Shown here piece by piece: positions 47,929 to 61,388 of a stretch of 64,000 nt of DNA. Location of the stretch: NCBI GenBank assembly GCA_018296165.2, contig JACKQL020000066.1, positions 231,899-295,898 of the forward strand, in the 5' to 3' direction. Made by a program: the position numbers and the translations under genes. The first letter of the stretch is position 1, and each line of letters opens with the position of its first letter. This stretch comes from Termitomyces sp. T153 (Eukaryota > Basidiomycota > Agaricomycetes > Agaricales > Lyophyllaceae). Below the pieces are notes generated by a model. That model had not been told where the DNA came from. It made no database searches and saw only the letters and a list, made by a program, of their open reading frames with translations.

Positions 47929-48997
47929 ACAGGTTCGGGAGCATTGTCGTTGAACGGTGTTCAGTCTGTCTTACTGGTTCTCTGGATTTGTGTCTAGGTG
48001 TATCAAAACATGTCTGTCGTCGTGTTTCTACTATCATGTACCACGAATTTTTTTTTTACAAATTTGGCGTCTTTGCCGTTGGAAAATTGATTGATATTTC
48101 AGTTAAGGACCATGCTGCTGAGTGACAGCGGTGACAATCCTGTCCGTATCAAAATGGTCCAATCACAACATTGTGCCGGGATTTTAGGTACACACGCACT
48201 GGACTTCGGGAATACATACCTTAAAAAACATGTAGTATCCTCCAACTCACAACGAATTAGAGTTGTCCTAGACATTGTACTATGACCCAATCTTTCCGCA
48301 CTTGAACCGTAGCATAGTCCGGACACTTCTGAGCGCGTTTGCTCATTGTCATGGCCTGAAGTTTGTTGTTTATAAACCTCTTCCACCGCGACATGATTAC
48401 TATACCGACTCGGACGAGTATTCTTTTCAACACCTTACAGCCGAATAGCGGAGACTGTTTGACAGCTTGTTTAAACACTTGAGGCAGTCGCTCAAATAGT
48501 ATATGATGGTAATACGATTCTCTAGCTTTCTCGACGCTCTTTCTTCCTTTCTGGTTGCCCACAACTTCTTCTCAATGTCTATCTTTCTCTGCATCATGGA
48601 CATAAGTTGTCTTCTGCTCCCGACATATTATTGGTCACTATGGAAAATGGTCAAGTTTTATCCACATGCGCGTTCATCCACAGACCTCGGACATTCACGA
48701 CCACGACCCCATAGGGACATCGATACCAATCACACCCTGCGATCCATATCAATTGAGAACTCGGCGACGGACGTGTTTGTTCCCCATAAGCAAAAGTACA
48801 AAGTGGAGACGTAGAAGCTGCGAAACTAACGTGATGATGATTCTTGAGGCAGAGGTTAAGATAAAGCTTACAACTAACTGGGGGCTCTACTGCATAAGCA
48901 CTAATAATATCTTACAAAAAGCAGCCATGTCTTTCAAGTTTGCACGGAGCAAAAGATAAAGGTGTAATAAATGCATTGAGGTCACAGAGGCACTTGG
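47929..48997. other. Intergenic, no gene seen
   Basis: 3' UTRs of the cerato-platanin and F-box genes lie here. Short open frames at 48257-48562 and 48503-48814 look like chance. Confidence 0.4.
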
Positions 48998-50356
48998 TCA
49001 TGCATGGTGCCGTTTGCTCATTCTATAGAAGGTAGATTCTGGCCTTATCGCCACTTCCAAAGTAATACCCAAGGCCTCACATTCTTCGAAAGGCAACTCC
49101 TTGTACTTCCAAGGGGGTGTAAGCTTGATCCTACGCAGGCTTGGTAACTTTTTGCTGCGGACAGCGGCGAGAATATCTTGAATCAGTGAGTGTGGCGAAA
49201 GTGGACAATTCCAGCTAGCTACTTCTACAACTTCAAGGTTCAAGTGAGGCGCTATGTATTCGTATTCCGAGGGTGGTACCTCGCTGCACTCGATGGCTAC
49301 TGTCAGCTGCCTCAAGTGAGGAAAGAATCGAAAGAATTGGGCAAATGTGATGTTTTCCCCAGCATAGATGAGATGAGTAATAGACGTAGGAAAATTGTCA
49401 TGAGTTGCACAGTGATCTAGGGTGTCACCCGGTAGGCAAGTCATGTCGAGATGGCGCAGATTCGGGAAACTGAGTTGATGAAACCGCTTCAGATCGAGCG
49501 TATCGATACGCAAGGTGTGTAAACATGGAAGGGTGTATGAGGCTGGAGCGACGAATGGTGGCCATTGAGAATTCTTTTTTGCTGCCTCGAATTCTTTCAC
49601 CGTAGATGCATCAAACCAACCAGACATCTTTGAATAATCCCAACAATCCTTGAGTCGCATCGATCTATCTCCAAGCCTGAGGAAACATTCTTTTGGTTCT
49701 TCATCATCATATGTATCCTGAGAAGGATCGAACTTTCTGACACCTATAATCCGACATGCTTCGAGTTTTGTGAGATAACGCAACATCATCTCTACACGGT
49801 CCGTGCGGATCCGAAAGCCGTAGAGTTCAAGGCGCCGGATGGTCTGAGCACAGCACCCTGCAATAGTTATCCACAAAGCCTTGTGAGTGAGGTGGTGATG
49901 ATCGGACCGAGCCATCGAGCAAACGACTCGAGCCATCAATATCTCCAGATTAGGGCACGCTGGTATCAAGCCCCATAGGGTGTGGCCACCCTCGTACCAA
50001 GCTTCATCGTCATAAAGTATGTCGCCAATGCCAAGATAGAGGTCGAGACGGCGACACCTGTGACCTCGAGGGATGTGAAGTCCTGGAGGTGTTGTTCGCA
50101 AGCGTGAAAGAAGCATTGGAACATTTTCGAAACGAAATACCATCACAATTTCATAGAGATAGATCTCCATGATATTATGAAAAGCCTTCGAAACCAAGGA
50201 GAGAGAGGCTTTTGTTGTCATTGAATCGCACACAAGTTCAATGACGGCATCGCGGTCTTCAAAAAAGATGGATGGAGAAGTGTCGAGTGCCTCTGGAATG
50301 ACTGTTGCTTCTCGAAGAATGCAGGATATTATCTCGGTTGGAATTCGAAAGGCCAT
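48998..50356 (-). CDS. F-box protein with LRR-like repeats
   Basis: Single-exon gene of 452 residues. The N-terminus MAFRIPTEIISCILREATV and SLVSKAFHNIM fit a divergent F-box, the SKP1-binding part of SCF ubiquitin ligases. Leucine-rich-repeat-like lines follow: ACPNLEILMARV, LPCLHTLRIDTLDLKRF, LSFPNLRHLDMTCLP and FFPHLRQLTVAIE. Such genes are expanded in mushroom genomes; target unknown. It is the last intact gene before the repeat island. Confidence 0.78.
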   Translation of the reverse strand: MAFRIPTEIISCILREATVIPEALDTSPSIFFEDRDAVIELVCDSMTTKASLSLVSKAFHNIMEIYLYEIVMVFRFENVPMLLSRLRTTPPGLHIPRGHRCRRLDLYLGIGDILYDDEAWYEGGHTLWGLIPACPNLEILMARVVCSMARSDHHHLTHKALWITIAGCCAQTIRRLELYGFRIRTDRVEMMLRYLTKLEACRIIGVRKFDPSQDTYDDEEPKECFLRLGDRSMRLKDCWDYSKMSGWFDASTVKEFEAAKKNSQWPPFVAPASYTLPCLHTLRIDTLDLKRFHQLSFPNLRHLDMTCLPGDTLDHCATHDNFPTSITHLIYAGENITFAQFFRFFPHLRQLTVAIECSEVPPSEYEYIAPHLNLEVVEVASWNCPLSPHSLIQDILAAVRSKKLPSLRRIKLTPPWKYKELPFEECEALGITLEVAIRPESTFYRMSKRHHA

Positions 50357-50829
50357 TTCCTTGAAATAAGCTTTTTTTTACAAGCCCCCTTTCGGTATTT
50401 GCCGATCTGATTGTGATCTCTTGTCAAATTCACAACGTGTATTTCATTCGATTACTTAGTCCAATATATGTCAGATTACCTGTCATTCCTAGAACAGAAT
50501 TGTCAATCAGCCCACACAAACATAAAAGATTCAACTTAGAGCCTGAGAACAGAATTGTCAAGCAACAAGGAACAAAAAACATATAAACTTGCAAAGGATG
50601 TGTATACCGGGTGTATGAAGGACCTCACCGGACAAGATTATTTTGATTTCGATGTTTGATTAAGACCTAGGAAGTACATTTTGTGAGCACAATTTTGGAT
50701 CAGTATCCTGCGCTTGTGATTGGATGGTTGATTTCAATCTCGATGGGCTGATTGGATTTCGATGCTTGATTTCAAACTCGATGTGTGATGTGATGTCCTG
50801 GTTTTGTCCTTCATTTTTTTTTCAGCAAT
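50357..50829. other. Boundary between the F-box gene and the repeat island
   Basis: Non-coding. Base content shifts here from normal CpG to CpG-poor. Repeated 'tttcgatg' words lie near 50650-50790. Confidence 0.35.
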
Positions 50830-53640
50830 CTTGGCGTCATTGTGGGTTCTAAGCACAACATCTGTCAAATCCTTTGCCTCAGCTCCAAAATGAGGGCAGA
50901 AGCTGTCCTGAGCTCCACGCCACCATGTCAGGAGCAGGCCATCCTCCACCATGCAGCGCACAAGGCTGTCAATGTACCTCATTCTTTGCTTCTGGAACTG
51001 TGTGCGCATGCAGTCATCCAGTCTCTCAGCATGGACTTCCTGTTCAGTTTTGTCAGCAATCTCATAATGAATTCAGTGCCGTAAGTTTTGATATTCATGT
51101 TCTTTTTTGTCTAACTAAATTCTCTACAGACATCTTCTAACCCTGTTGATCCTCAATCACTATGCGCTCATTGCCAGACACCATATTTTACGCATCTTTT
51201 AGAGCTCTCACTGTCAAATTCCCGTGCTGCTAGTAATATCACATCTGCAAATTCAACGTCATCATCAATGCCATTATGGAACCCTCCTGCATCCCAGAAT
51301 TCCAGATCTGCTAGTATGTGAAATGTTATACTTTCCATCTTCCGTCTTATGAATTTTTTGCAGCTAATGTCAATAACTCTTGTGTACAATCATATGTGTG
51401 ATTTCAACCCACACTCAACTTGCTTGGCCCCTCACAAACTTTTGGAGTGTCATCCAATCCAACACTTATTGGTGGCCCTCGTACCAGGGCACATCATCCA
51501 CAAGGTCATAGTGTTGGAGGTTCCCCTTCATTCCAATCACATACCTCCAACTTGTCTGGACCTATCACATATAATTTCGTTGTTTGTATTCACCCAGAAC
51601 TTGTATGTGCATGTCATTTTCAAGCTTGATTTGCCTGCTGATCATACATAATTCAGGTCTATGGGTCTGTTCAAACTGATAGTGGAAATATATTCAAGAA
51701 GATGAGATGTCCAACACCAGGAAAAATTAACAGCTTTATTTGCCAGGCAAAGGATCTTAGTCTAGCTTATGATTTGACACTTAGTGCACATTCTGGAGAT
51801 TGAGTAGCCCCCCATCTTGATGCAAGTCTTGTGTGGCATATGACTGCTCATTGATACCAGAAACATCTTCAGATTCAAATCTCGCAACGTTGTTGCCAAC
51901 CTCAACTCTATCTGTACCTGTGATGTCCACAATGCCTGTGCCCATGATCACACCAATGTCCACCTCTCCCACACTCATTCCTGCACCTTTTACACTGATA
52001 TCCTCAACTCCACCTCTGCAAAGTTCCATTACAGATGCAGACTATGCCTAATATATTCTCTTTGATGATAACAATCAGCAGGATTTTGCTGAGCTCCTAG
52101 CTGCAGAAGATGAATTCCTCCTCAAAGCTCCCACTGAGGCCAAAGCTGGTGAGGCCCTATTTGCTTGTCTCCATTCATCTCTTCATTCAAAACCCACACC
52201 AGTCATTCTAGGTGTATCAATCAAAAATTGTTCTTTACATGCTCTCCTTAATTCTGTTGTTCATATTGAGATGTAAGTCAAACAATTGCCTCTAGTGAAT
52301 TCATCCAATACTTGATATCATTTTAGTGGATCAGCTATTGGCCAGGGCACAGAGCAATCTGCTTGGTCTAACCTAGTAGAATGTATGGTCAAAGATTCCA
52401 GGCACTGGCTCCTTGCTTCTGGAGATTATTACTTTCTCTGTCTTTAAGATTTACCCTGGTCTGAGGATGATTTTGTACTTTTTGAAACTTATAGGTTTGT
52501 GCTTGGTGCAATGTTATTGAGGAAACATCCATCTCTTCTACATTTGCTTCTTTGCAATTATGAAACAGCTGTTCATGAAACACTCATTTTGACAATGTCC
52601 CCAAATGCTTTCAAAGGACTTTGAACATGGCCTCCCACAAATGTGGCAGATCTCAAGTTGACAACAGACCCATGATTATGTTATTAAATTATTTGAATCT
52701 TGAGGTACAGGTTGCATTTCCATGATAAACACCTCCTCCTAACAATATCCAAGCTTCCATTCATACAAGACATATGCACAACCTCAGAACAATCACATGC
52801 CATCATGGATCATATTTCTCATCAGCTGAAAAATGTTCTGTTATTCAGTAAATCACTCAGTACACCACAAGATTTGATGCAGCACCTAGTCTTGGTTGCT
52901 GTTCAAAAGGGCTTTGACAGAGTATTTCCTACAACTTCAAAAACCAAGATAGTGAGATCCATATATCGTCTTTAATGCTTATTGACTAATCTCCTTTCAA
53001 GTTCTTTCAAAATAGGCACACAGCAATTTCAGTCTTCAAATACATGTACAACACCTCTCTCATAAATGACCCAAATCAAGTTATCTCTTGCCTCAGCATA
53101 TTGTCATCTGAAGAGCAATCATCTTTGGAAAAAGAGGCTTTTGAAGCCCTCTTTTTACAATCAGTTTCTTGCTTCCTTCAAGGGCATGGTAAACCTGACA
53201 ATAATGTACCTTACACTGCTGAATTGCCTTCCCCAACAAATGTTATGCATAGGAGCTGGCATTTGTTAATGGCAATGACAGGAACTGAGTTCATTCAATC
53301 AGCATCCTCAAAACTTTATGTGTGTCCTGCATCATCCATTGAAAACATTGCTGACTTTCTTTGTTAGTTCTGATTCTTGGACACTCACTCCTCAAAACAA
53401 CATGGACCTCACACAGTCAGTTTCAAAACATGGTATATTGTCAAAAGCTGACTTTATTCTTTTCCAGGACTGCATCATTCATGTCTGCACCATAACAATG
53501 GATAGTAATGCTGCTACTGTACCAATACCAAGTCAATTGCAATTATTGCAACTATACTCAAAGTTTCTCTTCCTCTTCAGCATGAGCAAGACAACAAGTG
53601 GCAGCAACTGTGCTGCCAGTGCCAAAAATGCCTTTTGAAG
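50830..53640 (+). pseudogene. Decayed multi-exon gene, zinc-finger then weakly HECT-like
   Basis: Open fragments on the plus strand are separated by stops. The first part has a Cys-rich word CSAQGCQCTSFFASGT followed by CACSHPVSQH, like a small zinc finger. Downstream pieces read NCSLHALLNSVVHIE, then GSAIGQGTEQSAWSNLVECM, FVLGAMLLRKHPSLLHLLLC and finally LLMAMTGTEFIQSASSKLYV, loosely the order seen in HECT-like proteins found in mushroom genomes. The HECT idea is weak and needs a profile search. CpG is nearly absent, consistent with a methylated repeat. Confidence 0.35.
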
Positions 53641-54002
53641 AGTCAGTGGCAGGATCACACCAAATTTCTACCTTGAAATTGCTAAATGTGATGTCATCAG
53701 AGGTCAATGTAGAACCTTTTGCAGTGCTTTCTTCCAAAACTGGAGGAGCACAATTATGACCATACTTTGCATATTGCCATTAGCCAGATATCCTGCTATG
53801 AAGATGAGTGGTGAGATCACTATTTTGATCCATTTCAATGTTTAAGTTTGACATGTGCTTGAGCTTTATACCTTTGTTTCTCATTTAATTGATTGAAATA
53901 GTAAGATTCAGTGCCACTTCATTATTTGTGTTCAGAATCTGTTTTCAATGATGTGCATTAGTGTGTTGGTGCAAATCCATAAGCACTATATTAGTCAAAC
54001 AT

Positions 54003-55560
54003 AAATACAGTCTATTGGATACTCAGAATGTCTGTGGCTATTGAATGGGATTCAATCCAGAGTAATTGTTGTGACTGCATATCTTGCATATTAAATGTAG
54101 GAAGTTCAGCAATACATGGTTCAAAAAGTGCAAGTTGTTTAGTTGTGAATGGACATTGAGGATCAAGTACCTCAGTATGAGAGAGGTGATCAGGTGGAGG
54201 ATGGAGGAATGGATTTGCAGCATTACTATCATTGGCACTATGAGCATCATAGTAGTTTCTTATTTGAGTATTGTCAATGTCATTCCAATTGATACCAAAG
54301 CCTTCTAGATCCCCATCAATTGTTTCATCAAGGTGCAATCCTTGTAATCCATTTTCTTGTATCCCAAATGCAAACATGTCCCTGGGGGAGCAACAGTGCT
54401 CATTTTGATGGGCAAGGACATGGTAGTTCCAGACTTCAGCCCATACTTCAAGGTCAGTGTTTATGGCATTGAGAAACAGATAATGCAGGAGCCAAATGTG
54501 TGCATTGCTGTCAGCATCAAGTCTGTCATGTATCTCAAGGTGGCAAAGTAGGTTTTTCCACTTTTTCCCAGTGCCATAGGTAACATCAACTCACAAGCAT
54601 TCAATACAAATGTTGTGGACACTCCTTGATGTTGAATTTAGACACATCACATAGAGATGGACATGTGACTGACCTGCCCCAGATATATGAACTATGACCT
54701 GTTTCCCTAACTTCCTCCATTTGAGCAGCAACTAAAATGTTCTCTATGCCATGATCCCCACAAATATGGCTTGGGTACCCAAAGATGGCAGCAATATCCT
54801 CAAAGAGTGGAGGACAATTTGTGCTTGGTTGTTGTTGTGTGCACAAATACCCAGTAAGAGCCATGAAAAACCATCAATAAACACATGAATTACAATCTTC
54901 CATCAAATGAGACCTGTGCATTGTGAAAGTCAAAGCCTGTTAAATTCTGATTAATATGCTCACTATGTTGGCCATCATGATGCCAGAGTGAGTTTGGCCC
55001 AGAAACAGAATAGACACAGTGCTGGATGTGACAAGGAGCAAACATTGATGTTGTAGGACCAATGACTTGACTATAAGAGTCAATTATATGTTGGTGCAGG
55101 ACATGTTCACCATGAAAGAGGAGGAAACCATCAATCATGTGGTGCCCAAAAGAAGGGAATTGCTCTTAAATGTTGAGTATGAAAGCATTAAGCTCTTCAT
55201 TGGAAAGCTGAGACAAATCAATGGAAACATCAGGAGCATATTGATGCTGTATTGATCTATTGTATTGTACATGTTAAGTATATAGAGGCAGACTGGGGCA
55301 TGAAAGTCCATATTCAATGAGTCTATGACAGATTGTCCTGGCACTGCATCCATAGAGAGCTGCAATTTGCTTGTGAGTAGCATGTCCTGAAGTGAGGCAA
55401 GCAAGGTCATCTGGTTGAATATCTATTTTAGGGCAGCCAGGTTGCCCATTCAATATAATACTAGTGCTCAATGAGGGAGCAGGGGCATTGGGATAATTAG
55501 CAGACAGCAAAGTGGCATTATCAAGAGAGGCTATTATGCAATCAAGGCTCTGCTGTATAA
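54003..55560 (-). pseudogene. Decayed integrase-core (rve/DDE) transposase-like gene
   Basis: Read from right to left, fragments in different frames follow one family order. An HTH at about 55275-55510 reads THKQIAALYGCSARTICHRL. Then FPSFGHHMIDGFLLFHGEHV (about 55130-55180), SGPNSLWHHDGQHS (about 54980), KIVIHVFIDGFSW (about 54880) and CGDHGIEN (about 54760). The tail near 54360-54520 has HIWLLHYLFLNAIN, EVWAEVWNYHVL and SPRDMFAFG. This matches the fungal and animal 'integrase core domain' genes (rva_4-like). Frames are broken by stops, so the gene is dead. Acidic residues of a DDE site are visible at WHHDG and DHGIEN. Confidence 0.7.
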
Positions 55561-58500
55561 TTTAATAGTTTTCAGGTTGAAGTAAGTGGGCATGCTTTAG
55601 TTATTACATCAATGTAAGTGATTGTAGTATATTGGAAAGGACATGACATTCACCTGGTGGAGGTCCCCATAGAACTACAAACAGAGCTGCTTCTGTTCTT
55701 CCAGATGAGCTGCATTACCTAGTTGAGTCCTCAATACAACTTATGTATTACATCTCAGCTCCTCATAAGCTATTTGAAGGTTATCTGAGGTTATAGCCAT
55801 GGATATGGGATGCAGAGAATATTATGTATTGTTGTGGACTAAGGCTAAGTGTACATGCATGAACCAAATGAAAATACAAAATAGGACCAAGGTTTCCAAG
55901 TCCAAAGTGAAAAGCGATGGATGAAAATGAAAACAGCCAGCAAAGTCTTCAGTGGAAATCATGAGCCAAAATTTAATTACTAAATCAAAACAACTGGTGA
56001 AAATCAAGTTCAAAATCTCAATCTGCCTCATAAAATTTTGTCCAGTCAGGCACACTATACAGGTGGTACTGGGCAAAAAGTATTGAACCCACTTTCAGCT
56101 TGAATTTCCTGAGTTATTGTCAGGGGACATCCCACTTGATTCCCCTTCTCCTCCTCCAGTTCCTATCAGATCCTCTCTACTATAGTTTTTCTTTATTCTC
56201 CTTCCCTTTTCCTATCTATTGGTCCTAGTTTTAGCCCTCAGGTTGCACTGGTTCTCTGTTTATAATTCAGACAAGTGTTGCCCCTGTGATGTATGTGCTT
56301 GGGTCATGTGACTGACCAACTGGTTGGTTGGTCATGTGATTGGTCAGCTTGTCAATGCATGTGACTTGGTCATGTGACTTCCAGTAAATTTTCCGAACAC
56401 ATTGGGGATCCTCAGACTTGTTCTCTTTGGATCTCCCTCTGCCAGGTGAGTAGCTAAAATGCTAGAACTTCTGCCAGTTGTGTGATTGAGCCACAGCCTC
56501 CAGAGGTTGCCCTTACAGTTATAGGATGGATTTGTCAATTTTGATATTAATTTTACAATTTACATTTGGAATTTTGATATGAATTCTCAAATCAACTTTT
56601 GATTTTCAACTTTACACATGTGATCCAACTATGCCACACAATCATTGCATCAACATTCTCATGTCACATTGTTGCCATCACATTCTCATGTCACATCATT
56701 GCATCACATCCTCTCACAAAACAACACAACCATGTCCTGTTTCCCTTAAGACTTTGACATTCTACCAGACCAGTCATAACAAAGCCTGCCCTACCTCCAT
56801 GCAAAACAGACACCCTTACAATGTAAATTGTACAGTACACACAACAATATATAATGTATCCAAAAACCAATTTGATTGTGTTACTGTGTGATTAAATACA
56901 ATCAGACAACATGTGACTCATATGATATTCCATTGTCATACTATTTACTACTTGTCCTTTACTATCATCTGCTTGATCTACAGTCTTTCCTACTTGATGA
57001 ACTCTTTCTGAGATACCACTTTTGCTTCTATTGTTTAAACTTGGGTCTGATCTCTTCTGATCTTAGACCAATCATGTTTTTGGATCCTTCTAAATTGCTT
57101 GACAACAATTCTGCCTACCTTGATGATTCACTCCTGAATGCTTCATTTCTGAACTGGCATAATTAAGAGCTCAACTCCCCTCAACAATTTTCCAAAAATT
57201 TCCTTCCATTAGTACAAGAACTTCAGAATACACTTGTTTCAATAGATTTTTAGGTATGTTTCAAAAAATCTGTAAATGAAGTGTTTCTAACATACTTGAT
57301 AAGCAAAATCTTCTTCCTGACTAGGCTCAACACAGTTGTGGCATCAATATATCTGCTGAACAGGCTGCTTTTTTATTCATCAATGTACTCTGGTACCAGA
57401 GTCTGAACCAGTCTGAAACAGCTCTGGAGATTTTACACCTTGAACAAGAGGTTTACATGAACTTAGTTAGTCTTAAGTATTCTATCTAAAATAATCCCCA
57501 CTGAAAAGTTTTCAGCCTCTGCCCAAAAATAACATGATGGTTACTGATCCTGACTTCAATAATAAAGAGGATGAGAAACCTGTTCAGCCCTTTTCTATCA
57601 GAACACATGCTCAAGTGAATGAGCCACAATTTGCCTCACCTCTCTTCACAGCTAAAACTCATGGTGAATAGAACTCATTTTATGAAAGATTCCAAACAGA
57701 ACAAAAGAACTTGTGTATTGACTGGATACAAGATTTGAAGTGCTTCTTTAGGCTTGATGTGACTAAAAAGGAGGTGAGAACATTGATCTATTTCATTTAT
57801 CAAACTCTCACATTATGAGCAGTTCATTGACAGTCCTGTTCATATTGTGAATGCCTTGAGAAAAATGCAAGCTATTTTACCAAAAGTCTACAAATATGCT
57901 TCTTGAGCAAGCTCAGTTTGAGAGTTAGGTCTTGCAGCTATAGTTTCTTAGATCTGTGATCCAGACACAAAGCTTGAAAGGTCTGCACCACACATTGCTT
58001 ATAGCTTTTGAATTTACACATGAAAAGAGTCATTTGGACTTGGTTTTAATCAGTGAACACCTTCTCAAGTATATAACCAACTTGAAACATCTAAAAAGGT
58101 AATTTTTTTTTCTTGCAGTAAATATCATTTTATTAGATCTCACACAGAATTGTCATTAGTTTTACACATCCTACAGCAAAGATACTTTGATCTAGCAACT
58201 GAGCAGTCATGACTATATTATTCAAAATATGTCATGACCCTCTTCGGTTTTTTTCTATGTTTTTCTTGACAACTTTAATGATGTTTGGGTGACATGGCTG
58301 CTACCAAGTCTTGTGAAGTAGAGAATCTTTGTGGGTCCTAGATTTTATTGATTACTTTGGCCATCTAATGTGCATACTAGGCTTGCCAGTGGGATACCCA
58401 ACTTGCTCACAAAGAACTTTGTAATATCAAACCTGACAAATATCTTGGAATACATCCATGCCTAGCTTTGATGAAGCTTACTCAGTCACTCTGTTATCAG

Positions 58501-61388
58501 ACAAAGATTGTCAAACAAAAACCTCTTTAAAATCATTTATCTTTGAATCTTCCAAAAATCAAGTTCAAATTTGAAAAGAAGTCTTTTTCTTTATCAAGCA
58601 CCAAAAGTTCCTTGTTACATTCTACTAAAGGCTCTTTTTCATCTACATCTTATGCTTCATCTCTTCAACCTAGTTCTCCTATCTCTGGCACTAGCTTATT
58701 TTTTGCTTCAGAAGATAATATGGATATTAATATACTAATCACATTTTTGATCTCTAATGATTGCAAAAAGTGTGCTGGATTACCTTTAAAGGAGAAATGC
58801 ATTATGCCTATGTTTGTAAAAGAAAAGGATGATTTATTGCACCTCCAAGGCCATGTCTTGACATGTGCATCTCCAGATGATCACTTACCTGCTTTTATAT
58901 GTATTATTATATGTTTTTTATTTATTTATTAAACTGATTTTATTTAGAATGGGAAAAAATTATTTCTAAGCATTAATATTTTACATCTGAGAAACTTAGC
59001 TTAGCTGAAATCTCACATCAATCAGAGGTGCATAAATGGTGTGCAAAAGATATTATTATTTTAATCAATGCAGACAACACTTTACAAATAATGAATTTTT
59101 TACTTTTGATCATTTGTTCTGCCTTTAAATTTCAGAACAGATTGGAGCTGTAGAATTTGAGGCTGCAGAGAAGAAGACACTTGGGCATTTGCTCAATCAC
59201 TATAATGCTGTATCCTATTTCAAAGCACTCAAGCATAGGCAATGCTATAAAGCCTGAAGATATGGAGAGATGCATGCAATTGGATCTTGACAATTACAGG
59301 GTGAAAGGGATGGTGATGGCTATGCTGAGTATCAAGCATAAATGCAGGAACAAATGATGAAATTCATGCCATCTTTTAGCATGCAGAGGTAATAACCTTA
59401 CTAATTTGAAGTTGCAAACCTGACTTGCTTTTAAGCAGCTGATATTCTCACTAGTCTGGCAGAAACAATGCACTGCTCTCTGATCAAGAAAATTATACAA
59501 AAAAGTGAGAAAAATAATGGAAGTGATTCTTTGAATTGACTTGGCTCTAATAGCAGCAACTTGTTTGCTTGCACCAATTATATGAGCCCCCAGCATATTG
59601 ATTATGACCAAGAGATTTCAGTCTGTATGCAGTATTCCAAGAACTGTCTCTCAAATAAATTTGATTTTGCTATTTTCCATGGAGCAAAAGAGCTCATAAA
59701 ACATGTAGAAAATGTAATACTGTAAAGGCCAAGCAGTACTAACAAGTGCACCACCACTACAATTTGTACAAACAATACTGGGTAGATTGAATAAAAATCA
59801 GTATCAATTTATATACACTTGCTTCATGAAATTTTTGTTCAAAAAATATATATTCAGTTGTTGACAATTGCACCTTGTGTCTTCAATTAATCTACCTTAT
59901 AATTCTAAGATAATATTGATTGTGCCTTGTAATTCTACCCACTACTGTTTTATTCTGACATTATATCAATAGCCTTATATGAACACTTCAGATATTAGTT
60001 ATCTGGTTGGTTAACAGTTATCCTTTCACTAAAAACATTTCACCTAATAACATCATTATGTTTTTTTAAAAAAGTTGCTCATGAAACATCAAATAATTAT
60101 TTGTAATATGATAAATCTTTATGAATGCTATAAAAACTATTATCTGACATGAAAAATTAGCAGGTGGTGCACAAGCACCTCAACTACAACTACAGCCACT
60201 ATAAACATTCCACTGCAGCTGCAAAACTTGCAACATGATGTCCAGGAAGCTATGTTTAGGAGAATTTTTAACATGAAGAAAGTTGGTTCAGATCAAATCA
60301 AGAGCAAGAAAACAGAGGTAGAGTCCAAAATGCTGTAAGTTGTAGTATTTGGCTGGTGGAGTGGACAGGACAGTGCCAACAAGTATAAGAAAAATGTATA
60401 ACATTAGTAGATATATTAAAATATATTCTTGCTATATACCTAGCAGTTTTCCTGCTGATTGGGTCTCCCAGTGCCTTTTAATACATCCAAAACCATGCTA
60501 AGGCACTCCTGCACATACTTGTTATGTTCTGTTGCCATGAGAAGCAAATAATGTGAAGATAAGATAAGTAAGCATTCTTCCCTCATTAATAAAAGCCATT
60601 GTTTGGTGAAGAACATGCTCAAATAAAATGTGGAGAGAAATATAATAATAAGAGAAGACAAGAGTGTGTGTCAACAAACAAACTCAGAAACAATGAAATT
60701 GTAAAAGTGGAGGGAAGAACTCATGAACTTGTCATGATGCTTACAAGCTCATGAAAAGACTGGGGCAGGGCTTACAACTTCCAATGCAATTAGAACTTCA
60801 GTAAAACTCATAGAATATATTTAGCAATGGACATACTTTGCTATTCAAATGATAGAGCCTTGCACAAGGGAATAATATAAATTTGTTCTAATTAATGGTA
60901 CATGATGTAGGAGAGCTACAAACTCTGATCAAGTTACCTAAGCCCTCCCACTGATAGCTTTTGCACATGCACAAGATGTTGTGCAGATGGGCAGCACATT
61001 AAATGTAGCTGTAGGGATAATTTAGCAATCTTTGTGAGATCCCATATCTAAATAAGACTTACCAAATATACAACTATGCAGGGAATTGGCAAGTGTTGGT
61101 GAGCTGAGCAAGCTGTGCCAGGAAGAGCATGATGAGATGTTGATAGTGTTGTTTTGTCTATAAGGAAATGGGTGGGCTAAAGCATAGAAGGATAACAGTG
61201 ACCTATAAAATATCATCAGTAAAGTGAAAAGTGAAAAAAGACAGACCACATATTGTCAGTGAGGCTATCTTTTATAAACACAATATTTGTAGGCTCACTA
61301 TGATGACACAGCAGCACAAAAACCCTCTCTGCATTAAAAATGATATGTGGAGAATTGGTAGTACATAGTCAAAGTCATTGTTGGACAT
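55561..61388. mobile_element. CpG-poor, AT-rich repeat island, origin unidentified
   Basis: Almost 6 kb with scattered short frames (for example 58543-58932, with CKKCAGLPLKEKC) and no recognised gene. It probably contains decayed transposons. Local features: clustered tcatgtga words at about 56300-56380, and repeated cattctcatgtcacat words at about 56650-56700. I see no LTR pair, reverse transcriptase or terminal repeats that would let me name an element. Confidence 0.45.

Noticed and set aside
58223..58260. tgtcatgaccctc as a decayed copy of the TGTCACGACCC LTR start
   Set aside because: Similarity stops after about 12 bases; the following sequence does not match the LTR at 61389.
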